Source of the DNA: Bradyrhizobium sp. AZCC 2176 | GTDB lineage: Bacteria; Pseudomonadota; Alphaproteobacteria; Rhizobiales; Xanthobacteraceae | Reading direction: 5' to 3' | Assembly: GCF_036924645.1 (NCBI RefSeq) | Contig: NZ_JAZHRX010000001.1 | Coordinates: forward strand, 5,483,501 to 5,547,500 | Length of the DNA stretch: 64,000 nt | Shown: positions 28,386 through 36,411 of the stretch, piece by piece | How the letters are laid out: each line of letters opens with the position of its first letter | Numbering within the stretch: position 1 is the first letter of the stretch | Notes under the pieces: model-generated | Told to the model about the DNA's origin: nothing | The model's database searches: none | The model's input: the letters and a program-made list of their open reading frames with translations, nothing else | Translations under genes and position numbers: made by a program

Positions 28386-28675
28386 GGGGAACGCTAACTT
28401 TTAAACGATGTACTGAAAAGTTACTATTTCGACTCTATTTAGTTTTGCACATATGAGTCAAACGGCTTGTGGATAGCTTCCTATCCGTTTGAAAAAACGG
28501 CTAAAAATCCGGAGCTGGGTCTGTGGACTGGCTGCTCGCCGATTGCACGCAGCTCCCGACGGCGCCTGGCAGCGGCCGCGGGCGCGGCGAAACGATCCAG
28601 CCGCGCGTCCATTTTCTTGATTGCCTAGCGTCACCGGGAATGCCGATGATGTCCGGGGACGACGGCAAGGGCGCA

Positions 28676-29023
28676 ATGGCGGTAACGAACGGTCTCTACA
28701 CCATCCAGATCGAGATGACGGACGGCGGGCACGGCCGCGCCAACGGCGTGATCGTGCTGCACGACGGCAGGATCGCCGGCGGCGACTCATATTTCTACTA
28801 CACGGGCTCCTATCGCGCCGATCATGGCAAATGGCGCGGCGAATTGATCACCAACGAGCACACGAAATCTGTCGGCAGCCTGCCGCTGTTCGGCGGGCGC
28901 GAAGTGACCTGCGGCTTTACCGGGGCCTATTCCGCCGACGCGGCGGAAGTGAATGGAACGGCGCTGGTCGGAAAAACCAGCGTGGTGTTTCACGCCAGGC
29001 TGCAACTGCGTTCGGAGTTTTGA
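28676..29023 (+). CDS. GrlR-like family protein
   Basis: The 115-residue protein resembles the GrlR (global regulator of LEE repressor) calycin-like fold: GLYTIQIEM, HGRANGVIVLHDGRIAGGDS and SYFYYTGSYR. In enteropathogenic E. coli GrlR binds GrlA to repress type III secretion; in soil bacteria homologues occur without the LEE and their role is unknown. The ATG at 28676 has AAGG 5 bases upstream and begins the similarity; longer frames to 28523 do not match. No type III secretion gene is near. Confidence 0.72.
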   Translation: MAVTNGLYTIQIEMTDGGHGRANGVIVLHDGRIAGGDSYFYYTGSYRADHGKWRGELITNEHTKSVGSLPLFGGREVTCGFTGAYSADAAEVNGTALVGKTSVVFHARLQLRSEF

Positions 29024-29031
29024 GGGCGGCG

Positions 29032-29973
29032 TCAGCCGTGCACAATCGTCTTTGCAATCATACAGTGAATGCCCTTGGAGCCGTTGACGGTTTGCGTCAC
29101 GCGCAGATCTGCGGCGAGGCTGCAGAGCGTGTAGGCGTCCTCGCGCGACAGATTGCGCTTCTCGCCGAGCAACACGATCATGTCGCGCAATGCGCGCACC
29201 ACGCATTGATCGAGGTCGGGGTCCATCGCCATCGTCATGTAGTGATCGGGCGTTTCCGCGCGGGGATAAGCGAGCTGCAGATCCTTGCGCAGCGTCAGGC
29301 GAAAGCGGCCCTGTAGCGCGGTCTCGATCGCGGTGACGCAGACCTCGCCATCGCCCTGCACGCCGTGGCCGTCGCCGCAGGAGAACAGCGCGCCCGGCAC
29401 GAATACCGGCAGATACAGCTTGGCGCCGGCGCCCAATTCCTTGTTGTCGAGGTTGCCGCCCATCGCCCGCGGGATCAACGAGGTGATGCGGCCCCAAGCG
29501 GGTGGCGGCGCCACGCCCATCACGCCGAAGAATGGCTTGAGTGGCAGGTCGAGGCCCCATGGCATCCGGCCCACCATGCGTTCGCGATCGAGCGGAATGT
29601 TCAGAATTCTGGTTTCGTGGAAATCGTCGGGCAGGGTGCCCGATAGCGGCTTGATCAGATTATAGCCCCAGTCCTGCCGGAGCTGGACGTCGAGAATGTC
29701 GACCTCCAGCACGTCGCCGGGCTCCGCGCCTGCAACCGCAACCGGGCCGGTGAGAATGTGGCCCGGCACCATGCGCTCGTTCCGCGCGTGAATGTCGGCA
29801 AGCTCGGGAGGGACGTGAAACTTGGCTCGGTCAGGCACGACATCCGGCCCGCCGCTCACGGTGTCGATGGTGACTTCATCGCCGCTGGCGATGGTCATGA
29901 CGGGCTTCAATTTGGCTTCAAAGAAACCCCAGTGGCAGGTTTCGGGGCTGGAATGCAGGTGATGATGGGGCAT
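29032..29973 (-). CDS. acetamidase/formamidase family protein
   Basis: The 313-residue protein matches the FmdA/AmdA family: SGDEVTIDTVSGGPDV, GHILTGPVAVAGAEPGDVLE, FFGVMGVAPP, and FSCGDGHGVQGDGEVCVTAIE, with conserved His/Asp residues for metal or substrate contact. Members hydrolyse formamide or acetamide to ammonia and the acid. The natural amide is not predictable. I chose ATG 29973 (MPHHHLHSS); the frame is open to 30039. It is convergent with the GrlR-like gene, 8 bases apart. Confidence 0.9.
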   Translation of the reverse strand: MPHHHLHSSPETCHWGFFEAKLKPVMTIASGDEVTIDTVSGGPDVVPDRAKFHVPPELADIHARNERMVPGHILTGPVAVAGAEPGDVLEVDILDVQLRQDWGYNLIKPLSGTLPDDFHETRILNIPLDRERMVGRMPWGLDLPLKPFFGVMGVAPPPAWGRITSLIPRAMGGNLDNKELGAGAKLYLPVFVPGALFSCGDGHGVQGDGEVCVTAIETALQGRFRLTLRKDLQLAYPRAETPDHYMTMAMDPDLDQCVVRALRDMIVLLGEKRNLSREDAYTLCSLAADLRVTQTVNGSKGIHCMIAKTIVHG

Positions 29974-30009
29974 GGGGAGGCTTTCTTGCCGGGGGGTATT
30001 GCTCAACTT

Positions 30010-30101
30010 GTCATTGCCGGACTCGATCCGGCAATCCATCTTTTTCGAATAGGTCCTTTTATCGAAGAAGGATGGATACGCCGGTCAAGCCCGCGTATGA
30101 C
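30010..30101. repeat. intergenic palindromic repeat between amidase and ydcF
   Basis: GTCATTGCCGGACTCGATCC at the left is followed by CAATCCATC, and GGATGGATACGCCGGTCAAG with CCCGCGTATGAC closes the right side. Its ends resemble those of the copies at 13876-14005 and 51791-51890. It lies 15 bases before the ydcF start. Confidence 0.65.
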
Positions 30102-30115
30102 GAGTTTGCTTATCC

Positions 30116-30931
30116 GTGAGGCTTCCCTTGTTTTTTGTCCTGTCCAAAACGATCGGCTACCTGCTGTTGCCGACGAATTTCCTGATCGCCGTCGGGTTCG
30201 TCGGCGCCATTCTGATGGTGACGCGCTTTGCATCACTCGGCCGCAAGCTCGTGATAGCGACCGTGCTGCTTCTGGTGATCTGCGGGCTGTCGCCGCTCGG
30301 AAAAGCTTTGCTCTATCCCCTGGAGCAGCGATTTCCGTCATGGGACGCCGCGCGCGGCGCGCCTGATGGCATCATCGTGCTGGGGGCATCGATCGAAGCC
30401 GATCTCTCCGTGGCGCACGAAACGCCGGTGGTTCGAGGCGCGCCGGACCGGATCATTGCTGCCGCCGCGCTGGCGAGGCGATATCCGAACGCGCGCGTGG
30501 TGTTTTCCGGCGGCAGCGCCAACCTGATCTCGAACGATGCCAGGGAAGCCGATTTCGCCGGCGCTATCTTTGAAAGCCTCGGCGTCGACAAATCGCGGCT
30601 GATCATGGAACGGGCATCGCGCAACACCCTGGAGAACGCCGAATTCTCCAAGGCGCTGGTCAAGCCGAAGGAGGGCGAACGATGGGTGCTGGTGACCTCG
30701 GCCTTTCATATGCCGCGATCGGTCGGCTTGTTCCGCAAAGCAGGATTTGCGGTAGAGCCTTATCCCGTCGATTGGCGGGTCGGCGGACGCGATGATCTGA
30801 TGGCGCTTTCAAACGTTGCGGTTGAGGGGCTCGGACGGACCGATCTTGCGGTGCGCGAATGGATCGGCCTGATCGCATATCGGCTCAGCGGCAAGATCGA
30901 CGAGTTGGTGCCGGGGCCGGCGCCGAAGTAA
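30116..30931 (+). CDS. YdcF family (DUF218) membrane protein
   Basis: The 271-residue protein starts with GTG and has two hydrophobic segments (LLLPTNFLIAVGFVGAILMV and LVIATVLLLVICGLSPLG), then the DUF218 domain: DGIIVLGASIE, NARVVFSGGSANL, MERASRNTLENAEF, and WVLVTSAFHMPRSVGLFR with the His and Arg typical of the fold. ElyC, a relative, acts in envelope biogenesis at the cell wall lipid carrier step. The role here is inferred. A DUF169 gene follows about 80 bases later. Confidence 0.88.
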   Translation: MRLPLFFVLSKTIGYLLLPTNFLIAVGFVGAILMVTRFASLGRKLVIATVLLLVICGLSPLGKALLYPLEQRFPSWDAARGAPDGIIVLGASIEADLSVAHETPVVRGAPDRIIAAAALARRYPNARVVFSGGSANLISNDAREADFAGAIFESLGVDKSRLIMERASRNTLENAEFSKALVKPKEGERWVLVTSAFHMPRSVGLFRKAGFAVEPYPVDWRVGGRDDLMALSNVAVEGLGRTDLAVREWIGLIAYRLSGKIDELVPGPAPK

Positions 30932-31008
30932 GCGGTCGCACCCCCCATCCAGTCGCGCTACAATCGGGCAGGGCGCTGTTCAGCGCGCCGATCACGGGAG
31001 TTGACGCC

Positions 31009-31791
31009 ATGCAACAACAAACGCCGGAAGCGCTCGATTTGGCCGGCATGGTGGCCGATCTGAACAATCTGCTTCGCCTGAAGACGACCGTGATCGGCAT
31101 CAAGATGTTCGCCCGCGTCGAGGAGATGGCCGCGATCCCGAAAATCCGCCGTCCCTCGGCCGTGCATACCACCGACCAGATCGTCAGCATGGCCTCGCGG
31201 CTCGGCTGGACCGTCGGCATCACCGGCGACGATCTCGTCGGCGCGCAATGCCGCGCCGTGATCGGACTGGCGCCGCAGGACGAAAAATTTCTCGCCGGCG
31301 AAAATTATGTCGGTGTTTGGCACGGCACGGCCGAGGACGCGCGCAAGCGCCAGGAGGCGCTCGACGTCGTGCCTTTTGGACAGTACCAGGCTATGGCGGT
31401 GAGCCCGCTCACCAGCGGTCGACTCAACCCGCCGGATATTTGTCTGGTCTACGCCACGCCCGGCCAGATGATTATTCTCATCAATGGCCTGCAATATACC
31501 GGCTACAAGAAGTTCGAATGGGGCGTGGTCGGCGAGACCGCGTGTGCCGATTCCTGGGGCAGGGCGCTCAAGACCGGTGAGCCGTCGCTCTCGCTACCGT
31601 GTTTTGCCGAGCGGCGCTATGGCGGCGTGCCCGACGAGGAAATGCTGATGGCGCTGAAGCCCGAGCATCTCGCCAAGGCCATTGTCGGCATGAAGCAATT
31701 GGCCAAGAACGGGCTACGCTATCCGATCGCGCCCTATGGCATCCAGGCCGACGTACGCGCCGGTATGGGCGTTTCGTACGCGAAGAAATAA
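31009..31791 (+). CDS. DUF169 family protein
   Basis: The 260-residue protein shows the DUF169 features: LKTTVIGIKMFARVEEM, CRAVIGLAP, YQAMAVSPL and PDICLVYATPGQMIILINGL. Two cysteines (GETACADSWG and SLPCFAERRYGG) recur in the family. Its function is not established; homologues occur in many bacteria and archaea. The ATG at 31009 is supported by GGAG 8 bases upstream; a longer frame from 30859 overlaps ydcF. A palindromic repeat starts 5 bases after the stop. Confidence 0.85.
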   Translation: MQQQTPEALDLAGMVADLNNLLRLKTTVIGIKMFARVEEMAAIPKIRRPSAVHTTDQIVSMASRLGWTVGITGDDLVGAQCRAVIGLAPQDEKFLAGENYVGVWHGTAEDARKRQEALDVVPFGQYQAMAVSPLTSGRLNPPDICLVYATPGQMIILINGLQYTGYKKFEWGVVGETACADSWGRALKTGEPSLSLPCFAERRYGGVPDEEMLMALKPEHLAKAIVGMKQLAKNGLRYPIAPYGIQADVRAGMGVSYAKK

Positions 31792-31796
31792 CCACC

Positions 31797-31872
31797 GTCA
31801 TTGCGAGCGAAGCGAAGCAATCCACATACACCGCAAAGAGATTTTGGATTGCTTCGCTTCGCTCGCAATGAC
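31797..31872. repeat. intergenic palindrome with GTCATTGCGAG / CTCGCAATGAC ends
   Basis: GTCATTGCGAGCGAAGCGAA then GCAATCCA at the left pair with GGATTGC and TTCGCTTCGCTCGCAATGAC at the right, a near-perfect long inverted repeat around a 20-odd-base centre. It is of the same family as 18944-19056, 36321-36397 and the half at 9321-9347. Confidence 0.85.
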
Positions 31873-31907
31873 AAGAAGGCCCAAGCGTCAATTCCAGGAA
31901 CCAAAAT

Positions 31908-33083
31908 ATGTCTTCGTCGAAGTTCGACATCGTCGTCTATGGCGCTACCGGCTTCACCGGTCAGCTCGTCGCCGAATATCTCGCGACGCATTACAAGGGT
32001 CATGCCAATCTGAAATGGGCGATGGCCGGCCGCAGCAAGGACAAGCTTGCTTCAGTCCGTGACGCGATCGGCGCGCCGCCCGATACACCGCTGATCGTGG
32101 CCGATTCAAGTGACGTTGCGTCGCTGAAGGCGATGGTGGAGCAGACGAAGTCGGTGATTGCGGGTGTTGGCCCATATCAGTTGTATGGAAGCGATCTAGT
32201 CGCCATCTGCGCTGCGACCGGCACCGATTATCTCGACTATTGCGGCGAGCCGATCTGGATGCGGCAAATGATCGACGCGCACGAGGCGCAGGCAAAAGCG
32301 AGCGGCGCGCGAATCATGTTCTCATGCGGATTCGACTCACTGCCGTTTGAACTTGGCGCGTTCTTCGTCCAGACGGAGGCCAAGCGCGCGTTAGGTGTGC
32401 CCGCCTCTCGCGTCAAGGGTCGGGTCCGCGATATGCGCGGCACGCTCTCCGGCGGTACTGCCGCAAGCGCAAAGGCGACGTTCGATGCTGTCGCCAAGGA
32501 TCTCAGCCTCATCTCCATCCTGAACGATCCCTTTGCGCTCACACCGGGATTTAGCGGCGCGCGACAGCCACGCGGTAACAAGCCGGTTTACGAAGAAGAT
32601 CTCCAATCCTGGGCCGCGCCTTTCATGATGGCCCTGATCAACACGCGGAACGTTCATCGCTCTAACATGCTTATGGGATTCCCATACGGCCGCGAATTCA
32701 TCTACGACGAGATGGTATTGACCGGTCCCGGCGAGCAGGGAGAAGCGAACGCGAAGCTTGTGATGGCGGCGAACAACGAAAAGACCGGCCCCAATGCCCC
32801 CAAGCCAGGCGAGGGGCCGTCGAGGGTGGAGCGTGAAAACGGCCTTTACGATTTGCTTTATGTCGCGATTGCGCCTGATGGACGCCAGGTGCGCGCGTCC
32901 GTGAAAGGCGACTGCGATCCCTACGGCTCGACGGCGAAGATGATTGCGGAATGCGCGATCTGCCTGCTGCGCGATACGCCTGATGTTGCTGCCGGGATCT
33001 GGACACCTGGCGCAGCGATGCAGCACAAGCTGATCAAGCGATTGGTTGATCGCGCGGGGCTGACGTTCACGGTGGAGAAGTAG
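31908..33083 (+). CDS. saccharopine dehydrogenase-like / trans-acting enoyl reductase family protein
   Basis: The 391-residue protein opens FDIVVYGATGFTGQLVAEYL, a Rossmann motif, then KWAMAGRSKDKLA and DYLDYCGEPIWM, as in saccharopine dehydrogenase-like reductases, including the mycobacterial trans-acting enoyl reductase. The middle (SCGFDSLPFELGAFFVQTEA) matches the same group. It is likely an NAD(P)H-dependent reductase; the substrate is unknown. ATG 31908 fits the family start. Confidence 0.85.
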   Translation: MSSSKFDIVVYGATGFTGQLVAEYLATHYKGHANLKWAMAGRSKDKLASVRDAIGAPPDTPLIVADSSDVASLKAMVEQTKSVIAGVGPYQLYGSDLVAICAATGTDYLDYCGEPIWMRQMIDAHEAQAKASGARIMFSCGFDSLPFELGAFFVQTEAKRALGVPASRVKGRVRDMRGTLSGGTAASAKATFDAVAKDLSLISILNDPFALTPGFSGARQPRGNKPVYEEDLQSWAAPFMMALINTRNVHRSNMLMGFPYGREFIYDEMVLTGPGEQGEANAKLVMAANNEKTGPNAPKPGEGPSRVERENGLYDLLYVAIAPDGRQVRASVKGDCDPYGSTAKMIAECAICLLRDTPDVAAGIWTPGAAMQHKLIKRLVDRAGLTFTVEK

Positions 33084-33094
33084 CCGGCCGAATC

Positions 33095-33180
33095 GTGGGC
33101 AAAGCGCGGCGTGCCCACCATTTGGCAGCTCGTAGATAGATGGTTGGCACGGCGCTCGCGCGCCTTTGCCCGCCCTACGG
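33095..33180. repeat. intergenic repeat with GTGGGCAAAG / GCCCACC dyads
   Basis: GTGGGCAAAGCGCGG and GTGCCCACCA on the left, GGTTGGCACGG and CGCGCCTTTGCCCGCCCTAC on the right, form interleaved inverted repeats. The same type appears at about 41901-41975. It separates convergent genes. Confidence 0.65.
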
Positions 33181-33194
33181 ATCTTCGCTAATCG

Positions 33195-34388
33195 TTACGC
33201 CGCCCGCGGATCATACGCGTACATCCAGTCCATTCCCTTGGCCGACAGTGGCAGCAACAACTTCAGCATGCGGTCGCGGATCCAGGCGCCGGTGGCGCTG
33301 AATTCGCGTTTGCTGTTGCCGTTGCGGCGGGCCAGCGCGACGATCTTCTCGACACGGGGACGGCGCTCGGCCTCGAAATTCTGGAAGATCTGAGCAAGCT
33401 CCTGGCGGTTTTGCATCAGCCGGCCGAGACGCATGGCGTCTTCGAGTGCCAGCGAGGCGCCTTGGCCGGCATGCGGGCTGGTGGCGTGCGCGGCATCGCC
33501 GATCAGAAGCGTGCGCTGTCGCGACCAGGTCGGCAGCGTCGCGACATCGAGCGTCGCCGTCACCACGATATTCTCGGCCGCCTCCAGTATCCGCGGGATC
33601 GGGTCGTGCCAGCCGGCATGGAAATCCAGAAGATGCCGCCTGATCGCATCCTGGCTCATGGCGCGGAAAGTCGCGGCGTCCGCACCATGCGACGGCTGCG
33701 TGCTCCACCACATTACGCCATCGTTCTCGTCGGAGCTGCAGAAGCCGTAGCCGAAGAAACCGCTTTGACCGAACGTCGTCGCCACCCGCCGGCCGATCGG
33801 CGCATCCGCGATCACCGATCGCGCTACGAAACCGCCGAAGCCGATCAGGCCGGTATCGAGCGGCTTAGGGCCATCCGGAATCACATGGCTACGCACCGCG
33901 GAATGCACGCCATCGGCACCGATGACGAAATCGCCCTCGGCAAAGGAGCCGTCGGCAAATTGCGCGACGATGGGCTTGTCGGCGCGGTCCTCGATGGCGA
34001 CCAGCCGTTTCTCGAACCGCAGCTCGACGCTCTCGCACCAGGCCCTGTCGATAAGCGCCTCGTTCAGGGTCGCGCGGCACATGTTCACCGCGGGCTGGCC
34101 GAAACGCTGCCGCATATTCTGGTTCACGGAGCCGAGGCATGCGCCGGATTGCGAATGGAAATCGAAGGATTCTGCGATCGATCCGCGCCGGATCATCTCG
34201 TCGGCCAGGCCGAGCTCGGCGAGCACGTGCATGCCGTTAGGGGCGATCTGCAGGCCGCCGCCGATTCCGGCCGAGTAGGGCCAGGCCTCGAACAGTTCGG
34301 CGTCGATGCCTGCCTTCTTCAGGAAGATTGCCGTCACGGGACCAGCGATGCCGCCGCCGATGACCAGCGCTTTCGGTCGTCCGCTCAT
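33195..34388 (-). CDS. FAD-dependent monooxygenase (PHBH-like)
   Basis: The 397-residue protein has the FAD GxGxxG motif as ALVIGGGIAGPVTAIFLKKA, DFVIGADGVHSAVR (the DG motif) and LLIGDAAHATSPHAGQGASL (FAD ribityl binding), the signature of class A aromatic flavin monooxygenases. Substrate is unknown. ATG 34388 is chosen because GGAG lies 7 bases upstream; a start at 34400 is possible. It is divergent from a MarR regulator at 34483, with a strong palindrome between them, which points to local repression relieved by an aromatic ligand. Confidence 0.9.
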   Translation of the reverse strand: MSGRPKALVIGGGIAGPVTAIFLKKAGIDAELFEAWPYSAGIGGGLQIAPNGMHVLAELGLADEMIRRGSIAESFDFHSQSGACLGSVNQNMRQRFGQPAVNMCRATLNEALIDRAWCESVELRFEKRLVAIEDRADKPIVAQFADGSFAEGDFVIGADGVHSAVRSHVIPDGPKPLDTGLIGFGGFVARSVIADAPIGRRVATTFGQSGFFGYGFCSSDENDGVMWWSTQPSHGADAATFRAMSQDAIRRHLLDFHAGWHDPIPRILEAAENIVVTATLDVATLPTWSRQRTLLIGDAAHATSPHAGQGASLALEDAMRLGRLMQNRQELAQIFQNFEAERRPRVEKIVALARRNGNSKREFSATGAWIRDRMLKLLLPLSAKGMDWMYAYDPRAA

Positions 34389-34425
34389 GTCTTGCTCCAT
34401 GCGTCCGCGAGGTGGTACGAATGTA

Positions 34426-34450
34426 TAGTTGCTAATTATCTTAGCAACTA
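34426..34450. promoter_or_regulatory. probable MarR operator in the divergent promoter
   Basis: TAGTTGCTAA (34426-34435) and TTAGCAACTA (34441-34450) are a perfect 10-base inverted repeat with a 5-base spacer; flanking GTATA and TATAC extend the symmetry. The site is between the monooxygenase and the MarR gene, and matches the usual MarR operator layout. Confidence 0.75.
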
Positions 34451-34482
34451 AGATGTATACCGACTAAGGTTTGGAGCTGACT

Positions 34483-35034
34483 TTGTCAAGAGCGAAGGTG
34501 CGGGCTGCGCTGATGCAGGAACTCGAATACGCGCTGAGGCGCGGGTCGGCGCAGGGTACGATCTTTGGGCAGACGGTGGCCAATACCGTCGGGATTTCCG
34601 GCTCCGACCTCGAATGTCTCGACTTCCTCAATCTGGAAGGCCGCGTGACCGCAGGGCGGCTGGCGGAGGTCACGGGGCTGACCACGGGGGCCATCACCGG
34701 CGTCGTCGATCGCCTGGAGAAGGCGGGCCTGGTCCGCCGCGAGCGCGATCCCGACGATCGCCGCAAGGTGTTCATCGCAACCGTCCCGGAGAACGTCGTC
34801 AGGGTCGGGCGCTTCTACGAAAACATGCAGCGGGGCATGGTCAAACTCTGGGAGAGCTATTCGGACACCGAACTGCGGCTGCTGGTGGGATTTGCGACGA
34901 AGGGCTACGAGACGTTGCTGGCGGCGACCGAGGAACTCAAGTCGATGGTCGAAGCGCCCGAGAAAACGCAAACGGGAAAGCCGGTGAAGAAGGCCAAGCC
35001 GGGCGGACCTAGGAAGCCTTCGCGGGCGACATAA
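34483..35034 (+). CDS. MarR family transcriptional regulator
   Basis: The 183-residue protein has a MarR winged helix: LECLDFLNLEGRVTAGRLAE, GLTTGAITGVVDRLEKAGLV and RRERDPDDRRKVFIA (wing). The Lys-rich C-terminal tail (about 25 residues, PVKKAKPGGPRKPS) is an extra. TTG 34483 is preferred because GGAG lies 7 bases upstream; another TTG at 34471 is in frame. Its 3' end overlaps the convergent ligase gene by 26 bases. It likely represses the divergent monooxygenase. Confidence 0.9.
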   Translation: MSRAKVRAALMQELEYALRRGSAQGTIFGQTVANTVGISGSDLECLDFLNLEGRVTAGRLAEVTGLTTGAITGVVDRLEKAGLVRRERDPDDRRKVFIATVPENVVRVGRFYENMQRGMVKLWESYSDTELRLLVGFATKGYETLLAATEELKSMVEAPEKTQTGKPVKKAKPGGPRKPSRAT

Positions 35035-36277
35035 TCGCGGAGTTGCTGTTCGCCTTCCAGCGTTCGGCGGCGACAAACATGCCCCACATCGTGCCCAGCA
35101 TCATCCAGAAGTGCCGCCAATGGTCGGTGTCGATGATAAAACTCTCGCCGACCGTGCCGAGAAAAGCTGCGAAGATCGCCAGATAGGTCGGCTGCCAGGG
35201 CACGCGGACGAAGACATAGCGGAAGCTCGTCAGCACCGTGACGAAGACCAGCGCGGGATAACAGACGCCGGAGAGCCAGCCGCCCGACATGAACGCGTTC
35301 AGGTAGGAGTTGTGGGTGTCTTCGGGAAAGAAGCGGTTGAACTGCAGCGGCCCGATGCCGAACGGTAGCCCGAGCGCCATTTCGGCGCCGAGGATATGGC
35401 GGCCGAAGCGGCCGAAACGGCCCTCATCATAGCTCTGGTCGAAACTGGCGCGCTGCTTGAAGAGCTGCGAGATCGAATCGAACGATAGCAGTACGGCGAC
35501 CAGCGCGGCAGCAAGCACCATCACGACCAGCGCCATGACGATGATGCGCGACCGCTGCGACTGCGAGCGGCTGGTCAGCACCATCAGCGCCAGCATGACG
35601 GCGGAGGTGATGACGAGCATGCCCCACGCGGCCCGTGAGAATGCCAGCAGGATCGCCAGCGACATGATGCCGAATGCAATCGCGCTGCGGAGCGATTTGC
35701 CGAACTTGTCCGACACGACGCTTTGCAGCGCGAGCAGCGCCGGCAGGATCAGGAACGCACCGTATACGTTCGGGTCCTTGAAGGTGCCGCGCGCGCGGTC
35801 GTATAGCGTCAGCAGGTCGCGCCCGCCTGGAACGAGATTGAAGTAACCCGCGATGCCGGCGAGCGCCGCAATCAGGGCGCCGACGACGAGGCCACGCCGG
35901 AGCATGTCGAGCCGCGCGGTGGTGTCCTCGGAAATGACCATTGCGAAGAAGATGACCGTGACCGCCATGTACCAGGAGGTCGCGATCCAGTTCGGCACAT
36001 TGGGCCGGTCCATCACGGCGACCGCACTGATGCTGTAGCCGATATTGATCAGGAACAGCAGCAATAGCAGCGGCACAAACACCAGCCGCATTCGCAAGCC
36101 CGTTGCGAAGAAGATCAGCGAGGCGGCAATCGTGGCCAATTCGTAAGGGCTGGGTTCGATGAAGACGATGGCGCCGGACGCGCCGACCAGCCACACCATC
36201 GCACGCTGCAAGGCAAGCACGCCGGGCGCGGCCGTCATCGATGGGAGCGATCCCCCGGCTGTCGCCGCATACGCCAT
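35009..36277 (-). CDS. O-antigen ligase / polysaccharide polymerase-like membrane protein
   Basis: The 422-residue protein has about 11 hydrophobic helices and the Wzy_C/WaaL-type region: GRDLLTLYDRARGTFKDPNV then YGAFLILPALLAL, and a large periplasmic loop ending FFPEDTHNSYLNAFMSGG, whose His is the conserved ligase/polymerase residue. It would join or polymerise sugar repeat units on the lipid carrier in the inner membrane. ATG 36277 is chosen over an upstream TTG. Its place beside the sugar-phosphate transferase and the Wzz-type gene suggests an exopolysaccharide polymerase role. Confidence 0.88.
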   Translation of the reverse strand: MAYAATAGGSLPSMTAAPGVLALQRAMVWLVGASGAIVFIEPSPYELATIAASLIFFATGLRMRLVFVPLLLLLFLINIGYSISAVAVMDRPNVPNWIATSWYMAVTVIFFAMVISEDTTARLDMLRRGLVVGALIAALAGIAGYFNLVPGGRDLLTLYDRARGTFKDPNVYGAFLILPALLALQSVVSDKFGKSLRSAIAFGIMSLAILLAFSRAAWGMLVITSAVMLALMVLTSRSQSQRSRIIVMALVVMVLAAALVAVLLSFDSISQLFKQRASFDQSYDEGRFGRFGRHILGAEMALGLPFGIGPLQFNRFFPEDTHNSYLNAFMSGGWLSGVCYPALVFVTVLTSFRYVFVRVPWQPTYLAIFAAFLGTVGESFIIDTDHWRHFWMMLGTMWGMFVAAERWKANSNSAIMSPAKAS

Positions 36278-36320
36278 CACACACTCACGCAACGCAACAA
36301 ACTATGACACTACCATCCGC

Positions 36321-36397
36321 GTCATTGCGAGCAAGCGAAGCAATCCATGCAACCGCGCAGAGATAGAATGGATTGCTTCGTCGCTCCTCGCAATGAC
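36321..36397. repeat. intergenic palindrome with GTCATTGCGAG / CTCGCAATGAC ends
   Basis: GTCATTGCGAGCAAGCGAAG and GCAATCCAT on the left are mirrored by ATGGATTGCTTCG and CTCCTCGCAATGAC on the right. It shares the ends and about the length of the 31797-31872 copy but has a different centre. Confidence 0.82.
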
Positions 36398-36411
36398 GGC
36401 TGACGTCCAAC

